From contig NZ_CP063191.1 of NCBI RefSeq assembly GCF_028609845.1, positions 1,054,001 through 1,118,000 on the forward strand: DNA of 64,000 nt. The letters run 5' to 3'. The translations under genes were made by a program, and so were the position numbers. The stretch is from Corynebacterium heidelbergense (GTDB lineage: Bacteria; Actinomycetota; Actinomycetes; Mycobacteriales; Mycobacteriaceae). Positions 9,527-17,868 of the stretch are shown here, piece after piece; the stretch's first letter is position 1, and each line of letters opens with the position of its first letter. Under the pieces are notes generated by a model, which saw only the letters and a list, made by a program, of their open reading frames with translations, was not told the DNA's origin and made no database searches.

Positions 9527-11161
9527 ATGAGCCCGCACTCCCCAGCCAGCCTCGGTAATCCAGCCAGCCGCGTTAACCCCACCAGCCCACACAGCTCCGC
9601 GGGCACGACAGGTCCGGGCGGTTTCCACCCGGACGTCATTGTGATCGGGCGGGCCTGGCGGGACTGATGCAATAGCGCCAACTTCGACACCGGCCCCGGG
9701 AGTACGTTCGCTTCGCCGCCCACGATAAGCGCCGGTACCTGCGCAACCTCGGGCTGCGGGTTTTGCCCACTGTCGGGTGGGCAGAGCGCGGCAGTGGGCA
9801 GGCCTCCGGCCACGGTAATTCCGTGTCAAGGTTCCACCTGACCTGGGGGACGGGCCCGGAGGTGGTCCGCGTCTTCGCCGAACCCCTGGCCACCGCTGAA
9901 CAGGCGGGTACGGTCCGTTACGCCTTCCGCCACCGGGTGGACGAGGTGATCACGGAGGTACACGACGGTCAGGCGAGGGTGGTGGGCGTGTGCGGAGCGC
10001 GTCTGGAGGAGTGCGGCAGCGCCCGGGGCCAGCGCAGCTCCCGCCGTCAAGTGGGGCAGTTCGAGTACCGCGCCGCGGCGACAGTGGTGGACAGCGGGGG
10101 CGTGGGTGGGAATCTGGACCTGGTTCGCCGGTTTTGGCCTACGCAGCGATGGGGCCAGCCCCCGCAAGACATGGTGTGCGGGGTGCCGGCCCACGTGGAT
10201 GGGCGGATGTTGGAGATCGCGGAGTGTTCGGGGGCGAGCCTCCTCAACACCGATCGGATGTGGCACTACCCGGAGGGCATGCTCAATTGAGATTCCATCT
10301 GGCCCATGCATGGGATTCGGATTCTTCCCGGTCCCTCGTCTTTTTGGGTGGACGCCACCGGCCAGCGCCTGCCGAGCCACATCATTCCCGGGGGAGACAA
10401 CCTGTGGCGGGTTTGGCCCATGTGGGACGCAGCGGCCATGGCTACAGTTGGTTCATTTCGAACCAAACCATCGCGGATCAGGAGTTCATGTTCTCCGGTT
10501 CGGAGCAAAATCCGGACCTCACTGACAAGAGTTTGCGCGAACTGGCCGGAAAACTCGGCAAGCAAACCCACGTTTCCGTGCGCAATTTCATGGATCACGG
10601 CGCCGACTGGGTGATCGCCCACGATTTAGGCGCTTCGGTGGAGGGGATGAATGACCTCGTCCGGCGGGATGGGGCGAGCCATTCGGCCGATGATCCCGGG
10701 GGGGCTCAGGGGTGCTTATCGACGCCGCTAACCTCCGACGCCAGATGGAGGACCGAGATAGCCAAATAGACAATCGGTTCGCCAAGGATTACCAGGTCAA
10801 CTACATCCGCATGGCGCGCGGATTTCTGGGGGATAGGATCGTGCGCTGCGCCCCGCCCCACAAATTGCTGGACCCGGCCCACGGGCCTCTCATACACGGG
10901 CCTCCCATAGCGGTGCGTATCCGCATCCTCACCCGCAAAACGTTGGGGGGCTTGCAGACGGATCTTGCCGGCCGGTGCCTCACGGCAGAGGGTCGAGTGC
11001 TCCCCGGGTTGTACGCCGCCGGGGAGGTTAGCGGTTTCGGCGGTGGCGGTATGCACGGACACAACGCCCTAGAAGGTACCTTCCTTGGGGGGCGCATTCA
11101 TTCCGGCAAGCGGGTCGGGGAGGTCCTCGGGTTGCATGTGGGCAAGGGTTCCGTGTTGTGA
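9527..11161 (+). pseudogene. Decayed FAD-binding dehydrogenase (Rv0785 / ketosteroid-dehydrogenase-like)
   Basis: Homology to a roughly 550-residue FAD_binding_2 dehydrogenase runs across three frames. Recognisable blocks in order: DVIVIG then, one frame over, GAGLAGLM (the split FAD motif, about 9645); EYVRFAAHDKR, LPTVGWAERG, GHGNSVSRFHLTWGTGP; NTDRMWHYPEG; HGIRILPGPSS; YSWFISNQTI, FSGSEQNPDLT; DRDSQIDNRFAKD; LTRKTLGGLQTDL; LYAAGEVSGFGGGGMHG and LEGTFLGG near the end. Lesions: a frameshift inside the GxGxxG motif, TAG at 9673-9675 beside an apparent deletion of about 70 codons, TGA at 10288-10290 where a Trp codon is expected, a frameshift at about 10400-10440, and another at about 10650-10715. 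So many defects rule out a simple sequencing error. The intact family oxidises steroid-like or other cyclic substrates. Confidence 0.88.
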
Positions 11162-11320
11162 TTCTGCACTGCTTCCGTAACCTATAAACAGCGAGCCGCC
11201 GTTAGCCAGAGCTTCCGGACGCTGTAGAGAATCGTTTCGCCCGGTGGAGCATTTCGTCCGGCGGCGCTTGATTCCCCCTGACCGCTGCCGACCCCTGGAA
11301 AGAGACGGCTTTTAGCCATC

Positions 11321-12550
11321 ATGTCCTTTAGCAGAACGCTTAAGATATCCCTGTCCTTCGTGGGCTTGCTCGTGGGAGCGGGTTTCGCCACTGGCCAGGA
11401 GGTGGTGCAATACTTCATCTCCTTTGGCATGTGGGGCATAGTCGGCGCGGTCGTGGCCGGTGTGGTGATGACGCTCACCGGCGCAGTGATTTTGCAGCTA
11501 GGTAGCTACTTTCTGGCGGATGAACACAACATGGTGTTCCGCAATGTCTCCCACCCCGTCGTCTCGCGCATTCTCGATATCTCCGTGAGCATCACCCTGT
11601 TCGCTATCGGGTTTGTCATGTTCGCCGGCGCCGGGGCTAACTTGCACCAGCAGTACGGGCTCCCCACGTGGATCGGGGCGGGCATCATGCTGGGGCTCGT
11701 CATGGTCACGGGGCTTATGAACGTGGACAAGGTTTCCCGGGTCATCAGCTCGGTAACGCCGCTGATCATCCTTGCCGTGATCTTCGCTTTTGCGTACACC
11801 ATGTTCCACCTGCCGGAGAATTTCTCGCAGCTCTCCGACCTCGCCGCTGGCCAGCAATCCCCGGTAAGCCCCTGGCTGCTGTCTGCCTTCAACTACAACG
11901 GGCTGGCTCTCATGCTCGGTGTCTCCATGTGCCTTGTCATCGGGGGAAACCACGCCAACCCCAAGGAGGCCCTCCTCGGGGGCCTCAGCGGCGGGATCCT
12001 TTACACCGTCATGCTCATCATGGCGGCCGTGACTTTGCTGTTGAATTTCGATACGGTGCAGGATTCCAAGGTGCCGATGCTGCAACTGTTCGCCAGCATC
12101 CACCCAATCCTGGGCCACGTCATGGTGTGGATCATCTTCCTCATGATCTACAACACCGCCATTGGCATGTTCTACGCCCTGGGCCAGCGGCTCGCGGTGA
12201 ACAAGCGCAATCGCTACGTGCCCATCTTCCTCATCACGTGCCTCCTGGGGTACGCGGTGAGCTTCCTGGGCTTCGAGAAGCTCATGGAGGTTGTCTACCC
12301 GATCCTCGGTTACCTCGGCCTGTTCCTCGTCGCCGTGCTGGTCATCTGGTGGGTGCGCTCCCGCGGCGAGATCAAGGAGGAGACCTCGCGGCGCCAACGC
12401 CTGTTCCATCTGGAGTACAAGCGCCAGAACCCCCAGGAGGAGTTTGGCGCTGAGGAGAAGCGCGAGGTGGACAAGATCGCCGAGGAGTCCAACGTGGACA
12501 ACGAAGAGCTCACCGATGCGGTCAGCTCCGAGGTGGACCCGAAGGCCTAG
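11321..12550 (+). CDS. YkvI-family membrane protein (LeuT-fold transporter-like)
   Basis: 409 residues. The opening VGLLVGAGFATGQEVVQYF, a broken first helix with GAGFATGQE, is the signature of the YkvI family, distant relatives of LeuT-fold amino-acid/cation symporters. About ten hydrophobic helices end near residue 345, followed by a charged cytoplasmic tail rich in Glu, Arg and Lys. It probably transports a small solute across the cytoplasmic membrane; neither substrate nor coupling ion is known. No strong ribosome site precedes the ATG. Its stop codon overlaps that of the convergent P450 remnant by 4 bases (CTAG). Confidence 0.82.
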   Translation: MSFSRTLKISLSFVGLLVGAGFATGQEVVQYFISFGMWGIVGAVVAGVVMTLTGAVILQLGSYFLADEHNMVFRNVSHPVVSRILDISVSITLFAIGFVMFAGAGANLHQQYGLPTWIGAGIMLGLVMVTGLMNVDKVSRVISSVTPLIILAVIFAFAYTMFHLPENFSQLSDLAAGQQSPVSPWLLSAFNYNGLALMLGVSMCLVIGGNHANPKEALLGGLSGGILYTVMLIMAAVTLLLNFDTVQDSKVPMLQLFASIHPILGHVMVWIIFLMIYNTAIGMFYALGQRLAVNKRNRYVPIFLITCLLGYAVSFLGFEKLMEVVYPILGYLGLFLVAVLVIWWVRSRGEIKEETSRRQRLFHLEYKRQNPQEEFGAEEKREVDKIAEESNVDNEELTDAVSSEVDPKA

Positions 12551-13330
12551 TCGGCTACGTACTCCACGCGTACTCCCGTGCTGGGGCGGGTGAGCATGGT
12601 CGTCCACGTGAAGGTCGTGTCCTCTGCGTCAGGCGAAATCCGGATGCGCGGGTCAGAAAGTAAGGCCTCCGGAATGTCGTGGAGCTGGCCACCGGCGTTG
12701 TCCACTGCGGCGTGGATGTGCTGGGCCCACTGCGGGTGCTCCACGAGGGCCGCGGCAGCGAATGCCGCGAAGCGAGCCACGGCCACGGTGGGGCGGGTCA
12801 GGTTCTGCAGTTCGATACCCGCGGTCTTGGCATCGACGACGTGCTCGTGCTCGTCGCGAAGATCCGCCATGTTCTGGACCACGGAGTCCTGGTCCACGTT
12901 GAACGAGCCAGTGCGCACCCCTTCGATGAGCGCGGTTGCCCAGCGGTCCAGGCTGAACCGGTCCCACCATGCGGAGGGGTTGGTGGAGGGCTGCCCGAAG
13001 GCGTCCAGCAGGTGGCTCATCTGGCGGGCACGGCGGTCCATATCCGCAGCGCTGATGGGGAGACCTGCCCATCAAAAGGCCGCTCGACCGAACGCTAGGG
13101 AGGTGGTGTCGTACACATTGGTGGGCATGGCGGGATTGGCAACGGACCAGGCGCGGACCATCGTGAGCACCTCCTCGGCGACGATGCCCTTGAACGCGGC
13201 GACGTGGGAGTCCTCGTAGGCCATGTCCGCCATCTGGGCCTTGCGGGTGCGGGAGGCGAAGAGGTACCCATCCTTAAGGAGGTTCGCCGCGCGCTCGAGG
13301 GAAAGGCGCGGTGTGGGGTGGGTGGGGGTG
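12547..13330 (-). pseudogene. CYP152-type cytochrome P450 remnant (fatty-acid peroxygenase family)
   Basis: One reading frame interrupted by TGA at 13072-13074, just before WAGLP, where CYP152 enzymes have C-Y-WAGVP. Upstream, SLERAANLLKDGYLF matches the CYP152 N-terminus (SL-LL-EGYLF). Downstream, HLLDAFG, RWATALIEGVRTG and the I-helix NLTRPTVAVARFAAFAAAALVEHPQW are typical. Two stretches are missing: about 90 residues after the N-terminus, and about 130 after the I-helix including the haem-ligand Cys motif. The C-terminal strand (TMLTRPSTGV) then resumes. Intact members are about 420 residues and hydroxylate or decarboxylate fatty acids using H2O2. With no haem ligand, a stop codon and no clear start, this copy cannot work. 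The 5' boundary is approximate. Confidence 0.78.
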
Positions 13331-13788
13331 TGAACATGGGGGAGAGTCTCGATCCGATAGGTGGTGGGTATCTGCGGTGAATTTTGCCTACAGGGTGGCG
13401 TTCTATAGGCCCCCCACACATAGGGGATGCAGTGTGGTTCAGGTCATAGGAGATGGTGCCCGCTTGAAAAGCCCAATATTTGCCAGGTGGAAAGTATTGG
13501 AAAACAAAGTAGGGTCCGGTTGCTTTCTCTGCTTCAGGGGAAATACCCCCGGAAAGGGGTGGTTCAAGAAAAAGTTTGCTGAACCTGTAACACCGATGAA
13601 TTCGCAGTTCAGTAGGCATTTTCAGGGGGCATGGGTCGGGTCTGGGCAGAAACTGACCGCCTCTACCTGTTGCCGGCCCACATGGGCCTCCATAAGCTTT
13701 CCCTTCGGACGGCAGCGCTAGAACACGTGATTGCCTGACTGCACATATCCTGCGTCTAAAAGGCGCCTGTTGAGAGGAAATTCCAACA
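13331..13788. other. 458-base non-coding stretch upstream of the small peptide gene
   Basis: No frame here looks like protein: plus-strand frames are rich in unlikely residues and lack ribosome sites. Composition is more A/T-rich than the flanks, especially 13470-13590. It probably contains the promoter or leader of the peptide gene at 13789, and may hold decayed sequence upstream of the P450 remnant. No second PorA/PorH-like frame was found. Confidence 0.55.
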
Positions 13789-13974
13789 ATGATCGACGCT
13801 CTTGTGAACCTGGGTGGATCCATCGTGGACATCGTGAAGTCTGCAATTGAGGGCGACTGGGGTGCGCTGGCCAAGGCCATCCTCGGCACCGTGGGCAACA
13901 CCGTGGAGCTCGGCTCCTCCGCCATCGATGGCTCCTCCGCTGGTGGCGACGCTGCCGCAGCGGCTGGCGAGTAA
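13789..13974 (+). CDS. 61-residue acidic amphipathic peptide (PSM-beta-like or porin-like)
   Basis: 61 residues, no signal peptide, no Cys, eight acidic and two basic side chains. Residues 11-42 form one predicted amphipathic helix. SIVDIVKSAIEGDWGALAKAI followed by LGTVGNTVELG resembles the staphylococcal beta-class phenol-soluble modulins, which have AI-DTV-AAI-NDGAKLGTSIV-IVENGV-L. Small signal-less acidic peptides are also how corynebacterial outer-membrane porins (PorA, PorH) look, so a porin is the main alternative. The Ala/Gly/Ser-rich tail (48-61) is not PSM-like. A good ribosome site (GAGAGGA, 9-base spacer) and a strong terminator right after the stop indicate a dedicated, probably highly expressed transcript. 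Confidence 0.72.
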   Translation: MIDALVNLGGSIVDIVKSAIEGDWGALAKAILGTVGNTVELGSSAIDGSSAGGDAAAAAGE

Positions 13975-13995
13975 GCCATCCGCGTAGTCATCTGA

Positions 13996-14028
13996 AACCC
14001 GCTGTCAGGACTCTGACAGCGGGTTTTT
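13996..14028 (+). terminator. Strong rho-independent terminator of the small peptide gene
   Basis: A perfect 13-bp stem (AACCCGCTGTCAG / CTGACAGCGGGTT) with a GACT loop runs into a T-tract, starting 22 bases after the peptide stop codon. It is the strongest intrinsic terminator I found in the window. Confidence 0.93.
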
Positions 14029-14045
14029 GCTATGCCCCCGGAGAG

Positions 14046-14065
14046 GGCGACCGCTGACGGTCGCC
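14046..14065 (-). terminator. Possible terminator hairpin after the ABC substrate-binding gene
   Basis: An 8-bp perfect inverted repeat (GGCGACCG / CGGTCGCC, loop CTGA) lies about 40 bases beyond the stop of the substrate-binding protein gene on the minus strand. There is no T-tract, so it may be a transcript-end stabiliser rather than a true intrinsic terminator. Confidence 0.4.
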
Positions 14066-14106
14066 TAGGACCCTTCCCCCAGGGCGACGTAAGGGTCAGC
14101 CAGTCG

Positions 14107-15807
14107 CTACTTCTGCCAACCGATGTCCTCGATCGGAACGACGGTGAAGCCGGCCGCCCCGGAGTTAGCTAGAGCGGGCTTCGTGGCCATGATGGTGGGG
14201 CCGTTGAAGGTGGGCATGAGCCCGTAGGCGCGCAGCGCTTCGCGCTCGGCTTCGTTGGCCTTCTTGATCTGCTCTTCCGGGTTGCCGATCTTGCTGATCT
14301 CCGCGGCCTTGCGGTCCATCTCCGCCGTGTCCGTACCGGAGAGGTTCAGCCCGCCATTTGTGCCGTAGAGCTGGGCAAAGTAGGCGACGCCGAAGGGATC
14401 GCCCAGATTGAAGCCCATGGGGAAGATGTCGAAATCCCGCTGCTTCGTGATCTTGGAGAAGTCGCTGGTGGGCCGCTGGTCGATCTGCATGTCCACCCCG
14501 ATATCCCGCATCATCTTCTGTGTGGCGGAGGCTTCTGCCTTGAGCTGGGGATCGTCGCCCTGTAGCACGTAGCGGGGGGCTAGCTTTTGGCCGTCCTTCT
14601 CCCGGATGCCGTCCGGGCCCGGCTTCCAGCCTGCCTTATCCAGGGTCTCTTTCGCCTTGCCCTGGTCGTAGGACATGACGGCCCCGAAGTTGTCCTCGTA
14701 GCCCTTCTGGTTTTGGAGCAGCAGGAAGGACCCGGGCAGTTTCTCCGAGTAATCCAGCCCGTTGAAGCGGATCTTGGCAAGTTGCGAGCGGTCGATCCCC
14801 TGCATGATGCCCTCCCGGACAGCGGGATCCTTGAGCAGGGGGGACTTGGCGTTGAGCGTGATGAGGAAGTTGGAGGGGCGCAGGGCCGTGCGGATGTCCG
14901 CCTTATCCTCGCCCATGCCCCGGGCGGTTGCCAGGCGGTCCTTCGTGGCCACGCCGACCGCGTCAATCTCGCCGGCCTGGAAGGCGTTCATGCTGGCTTG
15001 ATCCTCTAGCTGGCGGTAGGTCACCTTGTCCAGCTTGGCTTGGTCTCCCCACCACTTCTCGTTGCGCACAAAAGTGGCCCGGCCGCCATTGAAGTCCACG
15101 TTCTCCACCTTGAAGGGGCCCGCGCCCCACCCTGGGTGCACCTGCTTGAGGTAGGCGTTGTTGAAGGTCTCGGCATCCTTGACCTGCGGCGGCACGAGGG
15201 TGTCGAACAGGCTCTTCCACCAGGGGAATTCCTGCTTGTAGGTGACCACGGCCTGCTTGTCGTTGGCACCCGGCTTCACCGACTCGATGAGGATGTACCC
15301 GTCGGTGGAGGAGACCTTGTAGTCCGGGTTGGACCCGTTGTTGGCCTTCCAGGTGTTTTCGAAGGCGCGCCAATCGATCGGGGTTCCGTCGTTGTACTGG
15401 GCTTTGTCGTTGATGGTGTAGGTTACGACAGTCTTGCCATCCTTGTCCTCCGACTTAACGTCCGTGAGGTAGTCCGGATTCGGCTTGTAGTCCTCATTCT
15501 CGAACAGGCTCATCTGGGGGTTGTACATCCGCCACAGTTGCCGGGTGTACAGGTTGCCGTCGGCGTGGAAGATGTTCTGCTGCTCCGCGATCTCCTCGAG
15601 GGCGAGGTTCAGGTCGCCCCCGTCCTTGATCTCATCCCGGGACTTGGGGTTGATGTCGGAGGCCGCCACCGACTTGGCGTCGATGGCATCGCCCTTGCCG
15701 GAGTCGCCGCCGCAGGCAGTGAGGCTGAGAAGTGCAGCGGCCGTGAGGGCCACGGCGCTGCGGGAGCGCCAGCGGCGGGCGTGCGGGGAAGTGGATGGGA
15801 TCTTCAT
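14107..15807 (-). CDS. Peptide-type ABC transporter substrate-binding lipoprotein
   Basis: 566 residues. A basic N-terminus and hydrophobic stretch end in the lipobox LTAC, so Cys32 should be lipidated and the protein anchored to the outer face of the membrane. The rest is a family 5 (SBP_bac_5) binding protein of the OppA/DppA type, with VTYTINDKAQYNDGTPI typical of the entry region. The start ATG has AGGAGG ten bases upstream. It is the last gene of the importer operon, 159 bases after the ATPase, so it may also have its own promoter to give excess binding protein. The ligand could be an oligopeptide, nickel-chelate or glutathione-like compound; sequence does not decide. Confidence 0.92.
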   Translation of the reverse strand: MKIPSTSPHARRWRSRSAVALTAAALLSLTACGGDSGKGDAIDAKSVAASDINPKSRDEIKDGGDLNLALEEIAEQQNIFHADGNLYTRQLWRMYNPQMSLFENEDYKPNPDYLTDVKSEDKDGKTVVTYTINDKAQYNDGTPIDWRAFENTWKANNGSNPDYKVSSTDGYILIESVKPGANDKQAVVTYKQEFPWWKSLFDTLVPPQVKDAETFNNAYLKQVHPGWGAGPFKVENVDFNGGRATFVRNEKWWGDQAKLDKVTYRQLEDQASMNAFQAGEIDAVGVATKDRLATARGMGEDKADIRTALRPSNFLITLNAKSPLLKDPAVREGIMQGIDRSQLAKIRFNGLDYSEKLPGSFLLLQNQKGYEDNFGAVMSYDQGKAKETLDKAGWKPGPDGIREKDGQKLAPRYVLQGDDPQLKAEASATQKMMRDIGVDMQIDQRPTSDFSKITKQRDFDIFPMGFNLGDPFGVAYFAQLYGTNGGLNLSGTDTAEMDRKAAEISKIGNPEEQIKKANEAEREALRAYGLMPTFNGPTIMATKPALANSGAAGFTVVPIEDIGWQK

Positions 15808-15966
15808 GGGAATGTACCTCCTGAAAGAGGGGGGGGAGAGGAAGGATGAGGTGGGGAAACGGGGAAAGAGGGAGGGAGAACGAGTGGGGCAGCGACTCGC
15901 CAGGACGAATGCCGCCGCCGACCACCCCTGAGGTCGGCGGTGCCCGTCCCTCGGTCGCGGGCGAGA

Positions 15967-17868
15967 TCACGCGTCCTCCTGCACGGTGAGCCCGCGCCGT
16001 TGGCGCTCGATGGTGGGATCCGGGATGGGGATGGCTTCCAGGAGCTTCTTGGTATAGGGGTGCTGCGGGTTGTCGAAGATGTCGGACACGGTTCCCTGCT
16101 CCACGAAATCCCCGTGGTACATCACGGCTACCCGGTCGGAGAGGTGCCGGATGACAGCGAGGTCGTGTGCGACAAAGAGGTAGGACAAGCCCAGGCGGCG
16201 CTTGAGGTCCTTGAGAAGGTTCAGCACACCCGCCTGAATGGAGACGTCCAGGGCGGAGACCGGCTCATCCAGCACGATGAGTTTCGGATTGGTCGCCAGG
16301 GCCCGGGCTAGCCCAATGCGCTGGCGTTGCCCCCCGGAGAACTGCCCGGGGAAGCGGTCCACGTGGTCCGCGTTGAGGCCGACGAGGTCCATGAGCTCGC
16401 GAACGCGGTCGTCCACGTTGCCGTCATAGCCCAGGGAGTGCAGGGGCTCGGCGATGATTTCGCGAATCGTTAGCCGGGGGTCCAGGGAGCTCATGGGATC
16501 TTGAAACACGATCTGAATGTCCCGGCGGGCGTGCAGTCGCTGGCGGGCGGTCATGCCCGCGGTGTCTCGGCCGGCGAGGACGATCTTGGCCTCACCGGTG
16601 GGTTGCAGGTCCATGACCTCCAGCAGGGTGGTGGTTTTCCCGGAACCGGATTCCCCGACGATGGCCATGCATTCCCCGGCGTGGATATCGAAGGACACGT
16701 CCTTCACGGCCTCCACCACACCCACTTTGCGCTTGAGTAGGGCGCCCTTGAGCAGCGGGAATTCCTTCGATAGGTGGCTTACTTCCAGGATCTGTTCCCG
16801 CTCGGACCGGGGTACATCTGCGTACATATCCGGGCTCAGCTCGGGCACCGGGAACAATTCCTTGCCGTCGATGTGGCCACCGTTGATCTGACCGGAACGG
16901 ATGCACGCGGCGCTGTGTTCGCCGTCTGCAATCTTCACCAGCTTGGGTTCGGAGTTGTGGCATTCCTCCACCGCGATGGGGCAGCGTGGGGCAAAAGCGC
17001 AGGCGTCGGGGAGGTCCATGAGGGCCGGCGGGGAACCGACGATGGGGGTTAGGGCCCTCGCCGCGGGCCGGTCGACTCGGGGCGTGGATCCCAGCAAACC
17101 CACGGTGTAGGGCATGCGTGGGTTCTGAAAGAGCTCGTGGACCTCCGCGTTCTCCACGGGGCGCCCGGCGTACATAACCATGACGTCGTCCGCAGTTCCG
17201 GCAATCACCCCCATGTCGTGGGTGATCATGATGGTCGCCGCGGCCGTTTCGCGCTGCGCGAGGCGGATGACGTCCAAAACCTGTGCCTGGACCGTGACAT
17301 CCAGCGCGGTGGTGGGTTCGTCCGCAATGAGGACGCGGGGATTATTGGCAATCGCGATGGCAATGACGGCGCGCTGGCGCATGCCCCCGGAAAACTCGTG
17401 GGGAAAGGACTTCACGCGCTTGTCCGGTTGGGGGATTCCGACGAGGTCCAGCAGCTCCACGGCTTGTTTCCAGGCGGCGGCCTTGGTGACGTTCTGGTGG
17501 CAGCGGATGGCCTCCACGAGCTGATCGCCGATGGAGAACACCGGGGTAAGGGCGCTCAAGGGGTCCTGGAAAATCATCCCGATGCCGTTGCCGCGGATGG
17601 CGGACATTTGGGCGTCGCTTTTTCCGATGAGCTCTTCTTCGCCGAAACGGACGGATCCCGTGACCTTCGCGTATTGGGGCAGCAGCCCCATGATGGCCAT
17701 GGACGTCACCGATTTTCCGGATCCCGATTCACCGACGATTCCCAGGGTGCGGCCGGGGTAGAGATCGAAATCGACGCCCCTGACCGCGCGCACGGTGCCG
17801 GCTTCCGAAGGAAAGGAAACGTTGAGATCGCGAACAGAGAGGACTGGGGTGTTCTTCGAAACAGACAT
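15967..17868 (-). CDS. Fused double ATPase of a peptide-type ABC importer (DppD-DppF-like)
   Basis: 633 residues holding two complete ABC ATPases. The first has Walker A GESGSGKS, signature FSGGMRQR, Walker B VLIADEPTTALD, and the oligopeptide-transporter tail with CAFAPRCP that in this family binds an Fe-S cluster. The second has GESGSGKT, FSGGQRQR and LIVLDEPVSALD. Both sites look catalytically intact. Gram-negative systems use two separate genes (dppD and dppF); the fusion is common in actinobacteria. The start overlaps the stop of the permease gene upstream by one base (TGATG), indicating translational coupling. Confidence 0.94.
   Translation of the reverse strand: MSVSKNTPVLSVRDLNVSFPSEAGTVRAVRGVDFDLYPGRTLGIVGESGSGKSVTSMAIMGLLPQYAKVTGSVRFGEEELIGKSDAQMSAIRGNGIGMIFQDPLSALTPVFSIGDQLVEAIRCHQNVTKAAAWKQAVELLDLVGIPQPDKRVKSFPHEFSGGMRQRAVIAIAIANNPRVLIADEPTTALDVTVQAQVLDVIRLAQRETAAATIMITHDMGVIAGTADDVMVMYAGRPVENAEVHELFQNPRMPYTVGLLGSTPRVDRPAARALTPIVGSPPALMDLPDACAFAPRCPIAVEECHNSEPKLVKIADGEHSAACIRSGQINGGHIDGKELFPVPELSPDMYADVPRSEREQILEVSHLSKEFPLLKGALLKRKVGVVEAVKDVSFDIHAGECMAIVGESGSGKTTTLLEVMDLQPTGEAKIVLAGRDTAGMTARQRLHARRDIQIVFQDPMSSLDPRLTIREIIAEPLHSLGYDGNVDDRVRELMDLVGLNADHVDRFPGQFSGGQRQRIGLARALATNPKLIVLDEPVSALDVSIQAGVLNLLKDLKRRLGLSYLFVAHDLAVIRHLSDRVAVMYHGDFVEQGTVSDIFDNPQHPYTKKLLEAIPIPDPTIERQRRGLTVQEDA

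Noticed and set aside
9344..9829. 161-codon minus-strand frame opposite the start of the dehydrogenase remnant
   Set aside because: No domain, rich in Arg/Gly/Pro, and antisense to recognisable flavoprotein motifs.
13311..13721. 136-codon plus-strand frame upstream of the small peptide gene
   Set aside because: No ribosome site, no family resemblance, unlikely amino-acid composition and overlap with the P450 remnant.
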